DNA from: JAZDFH01 sp043808035
GTDB taxonomy: Bacteria; Patescibacteriota; Minisyncoccia; UBA6257; Colwellbacteraceae
Assembly: GCA_043808035.1 (NCBI GenBank)
Contig: JAZDFH010000063.1
Span: 1-14,391, forward strand
Reading direction: 5' to 3'
DNA length: 14,391 nt
Shown: positions 14,085-14,391 of the stretch, piece after piece
Layout of the letters: every line of letters starts with the position of its first letter
Numbering within the stretch: position 1 is the stretch's first letter
Translations under genes and position numbers: made by a program
Notes under the pieces: generated by a model
What the model was told of the DNA's origin: nothing
The model's input: the letters and a program-made list of their open reading frames with translations, nothing else
Databases searched by the model: none

Positions 14085-14251
14085 AGCCATTTTGTTGTAT
14101 TTAAGCCAAAAAGATGCAAATGGTCGACTAAGCGAACCACGACTTTTTGGCTTAAATACGTACCTCACTGCATATATACACCGAGGTTTTGCACTTTTTC
14201 CCTTGTTGTTTAACTTCAACACTGAAACTTCCACCTTTTAATTATTAAACG
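14085..14251 (-). promoter_or_regulatory. CRISPR leader region between cas2 and the array
   Basis: The 167 bases between the cas2 stop and the first repeat are AT-rich and non-coding. They contain the 17-bp inverted repeat (14097-14159) near the array and a repeat-like sequence in opposite orientation (from 14208) near cas2. A TGTATATAT stretch on the minus strand (around 14172-14180) is a weak -10 candidate with no good -35, so the array may be read from this or as part of the cas transcript. Confidence 0.6.
14097..14159. repeat. 17-bp perfect inverted repeat in the CRISPR leader
   Basis: GTATTTAAGCCAAAAAG (14097-14113) and CTTTTTGGCTTAAATAC (14143-14159) are exact reverse complements around a 29-base centre. 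The inner arm starts 12 bases from the leader-proximal CRISPR repeat. No U-run follows on either strand. Confidence 0.85.
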
Positions 14252-14391
14252 TCATTCAAATACTACCACTTCTTTCTCTTCATTCTTTGCATATCCATAA
14301 CGAGCGATCTTTTTTTGGCACCCCTCGCATACGGAAAATATCAAAATACTGTCAGAATCTTCAAATCGTTTCTTGTACTTATATTCTACCT
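14252..14391 (-). CDS. cas2: Cas2, C-terminal part (partial, 5' end beyond window)
   Basis: The minus strand from the right window edge encodes 45 residues ending in TGA at 14252-14254. They include KKRFEDSDSILIFSVCEGCQ and then KKIARYGYAKNEEKEVVVFE. The DSILIF..C..C.KKI..YG pattern is the C-terminal beta strand and Cys-x-x-Cys-containing helix of Cas2, whose relatives read DSVRIYPLC..C..K...G. Cas2 is the structural partner of Cas1 in the integrase that inserts new spacers. Its position and strand, directly upstream of the array across a 167-base leader, match type V-A loci (cas12a, cas4, cas1, cas2, array). The missing N-terminus would carry the ferredoxin-like fold start. The identification rests on a short tail plus context. 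Confidence 0.75.
   Translation of the reverse strand, partial: VEYKYKKRFEDSDSILIFSVCEGCQKKIARYGYAKNEEKEVVVFE

Noticed and set aside
14097..14159. 63-bp miniature transposable element with 17-bp terminal repeats
   Set aside because: No matching target-site duplication was found in the flanks (TGTT against GTAC) and no second copy occurs in the window; kept only as an inverted repeat.
14208..14242. Cas-regulating crRNA-like RNA (degenerate repeat followed by a guide)
   Set aside because: The handle stem TCTAC/GTAGA needed for Cas12a binding is missing, so it is unlikely to serve as a guide RNA, although repeat similarity remains.
1..14391. Archaeal origin, suggested by ADP-forming acyl-CoA synthetase and ferredoxin-dependent oxidoreductase
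   Set aside because: The sigma70-type promoters, intrinsic terminators and tRNA with encoded CCA fit bacteria better; these enzymes also occur in uncultured bacterial phyla.

Overview
The window looks like a chromosomal piece of an anaerobic, fermentative bacterium with an AT-rich genome. Bacterial origin is supported by sigma70-like promoters (a TTGACA box 17 nt from a TATAAA box at 10160-10188, and extended -10 boxes elsewhere), two good rho-independent terminators and a tRNA-Gln gene with an encoded CCA. Stop codons include TGA, so the code looks standard. No gene start has a recognisable Shine-Dalgarno sequence. This trait, the mix of archaeal-style fermentation enzymes and the type V-A (Cas12a-type) CRISPR array fit a Candidate Phyla Radiation (Patescibacteria) lineage, but no marker gene in the window proves it.

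Left part, plus strand (1-3469): the tail of an unidentified gene, a U32-family protein of the RNA-hydroxylation type, then a tight three-gene cluster for desulfoferrodoxin (superoxide reductase), a small ferredoxin missing one cluster cysteine, and an FAD-dependent NAD(P)H:ferredoxin/rubredoxin-type reductase. Together these three could pass electrons from NAD(P)H to superoxide.

Centre (3459-10092): a minus-strand operon for a 2-oxoacid:ferredoxin oxidoreductase (fused gamma-alpha subunit, then beta) followed by a fused ADP-forming acyl-CoA synthetase. Divergent from it is a two-gene [NiFe] hydrogenase (small and large subunits). The set reads as one energy module: 2-oxoacid to acyl-CoA plus reduced ferredoxin, acyl-CoA to acid plus ATP, and electrons discharged as H2. 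The small subunit binds its iron-sulfur cluster through vicinal cysteines, as complex I NuoB does, while the large subunit keeps all NiFe ligands.

Right part (10093-14391): a small orphan gene with its own promoter and terminator, tRNA-Gln(TTG), a 13-bp perfect inverted repeat, and a large UvrD/Rep (helicase IV-like) helicase. The helicase carries a nuclease-like insertion and a topoisomerase-type zinc finger. Beyond it is a CRISPR array of six identical 36-bp repeats with five spacers of exactly 26 bp. Read on the minus strand, the repeats end in the Cas12a signature TCTAC-TTTT-GTAGA. At the right edge the minus strand encodes the last 45 residues of a Cas2, so the remaining cas genes, presumably including cas12a, lie just outside the window.

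The leader between cas2 and the array holds a 17-bp perfect inverted repeat and a diverged, inverted repeat-like sequence. The leader-distal repeat can form a competing 8-bp hairpin with flanking sequence. These three CRISPR-flanking structures and the vicinal-cysteine hydrogenase are the most interesting points.
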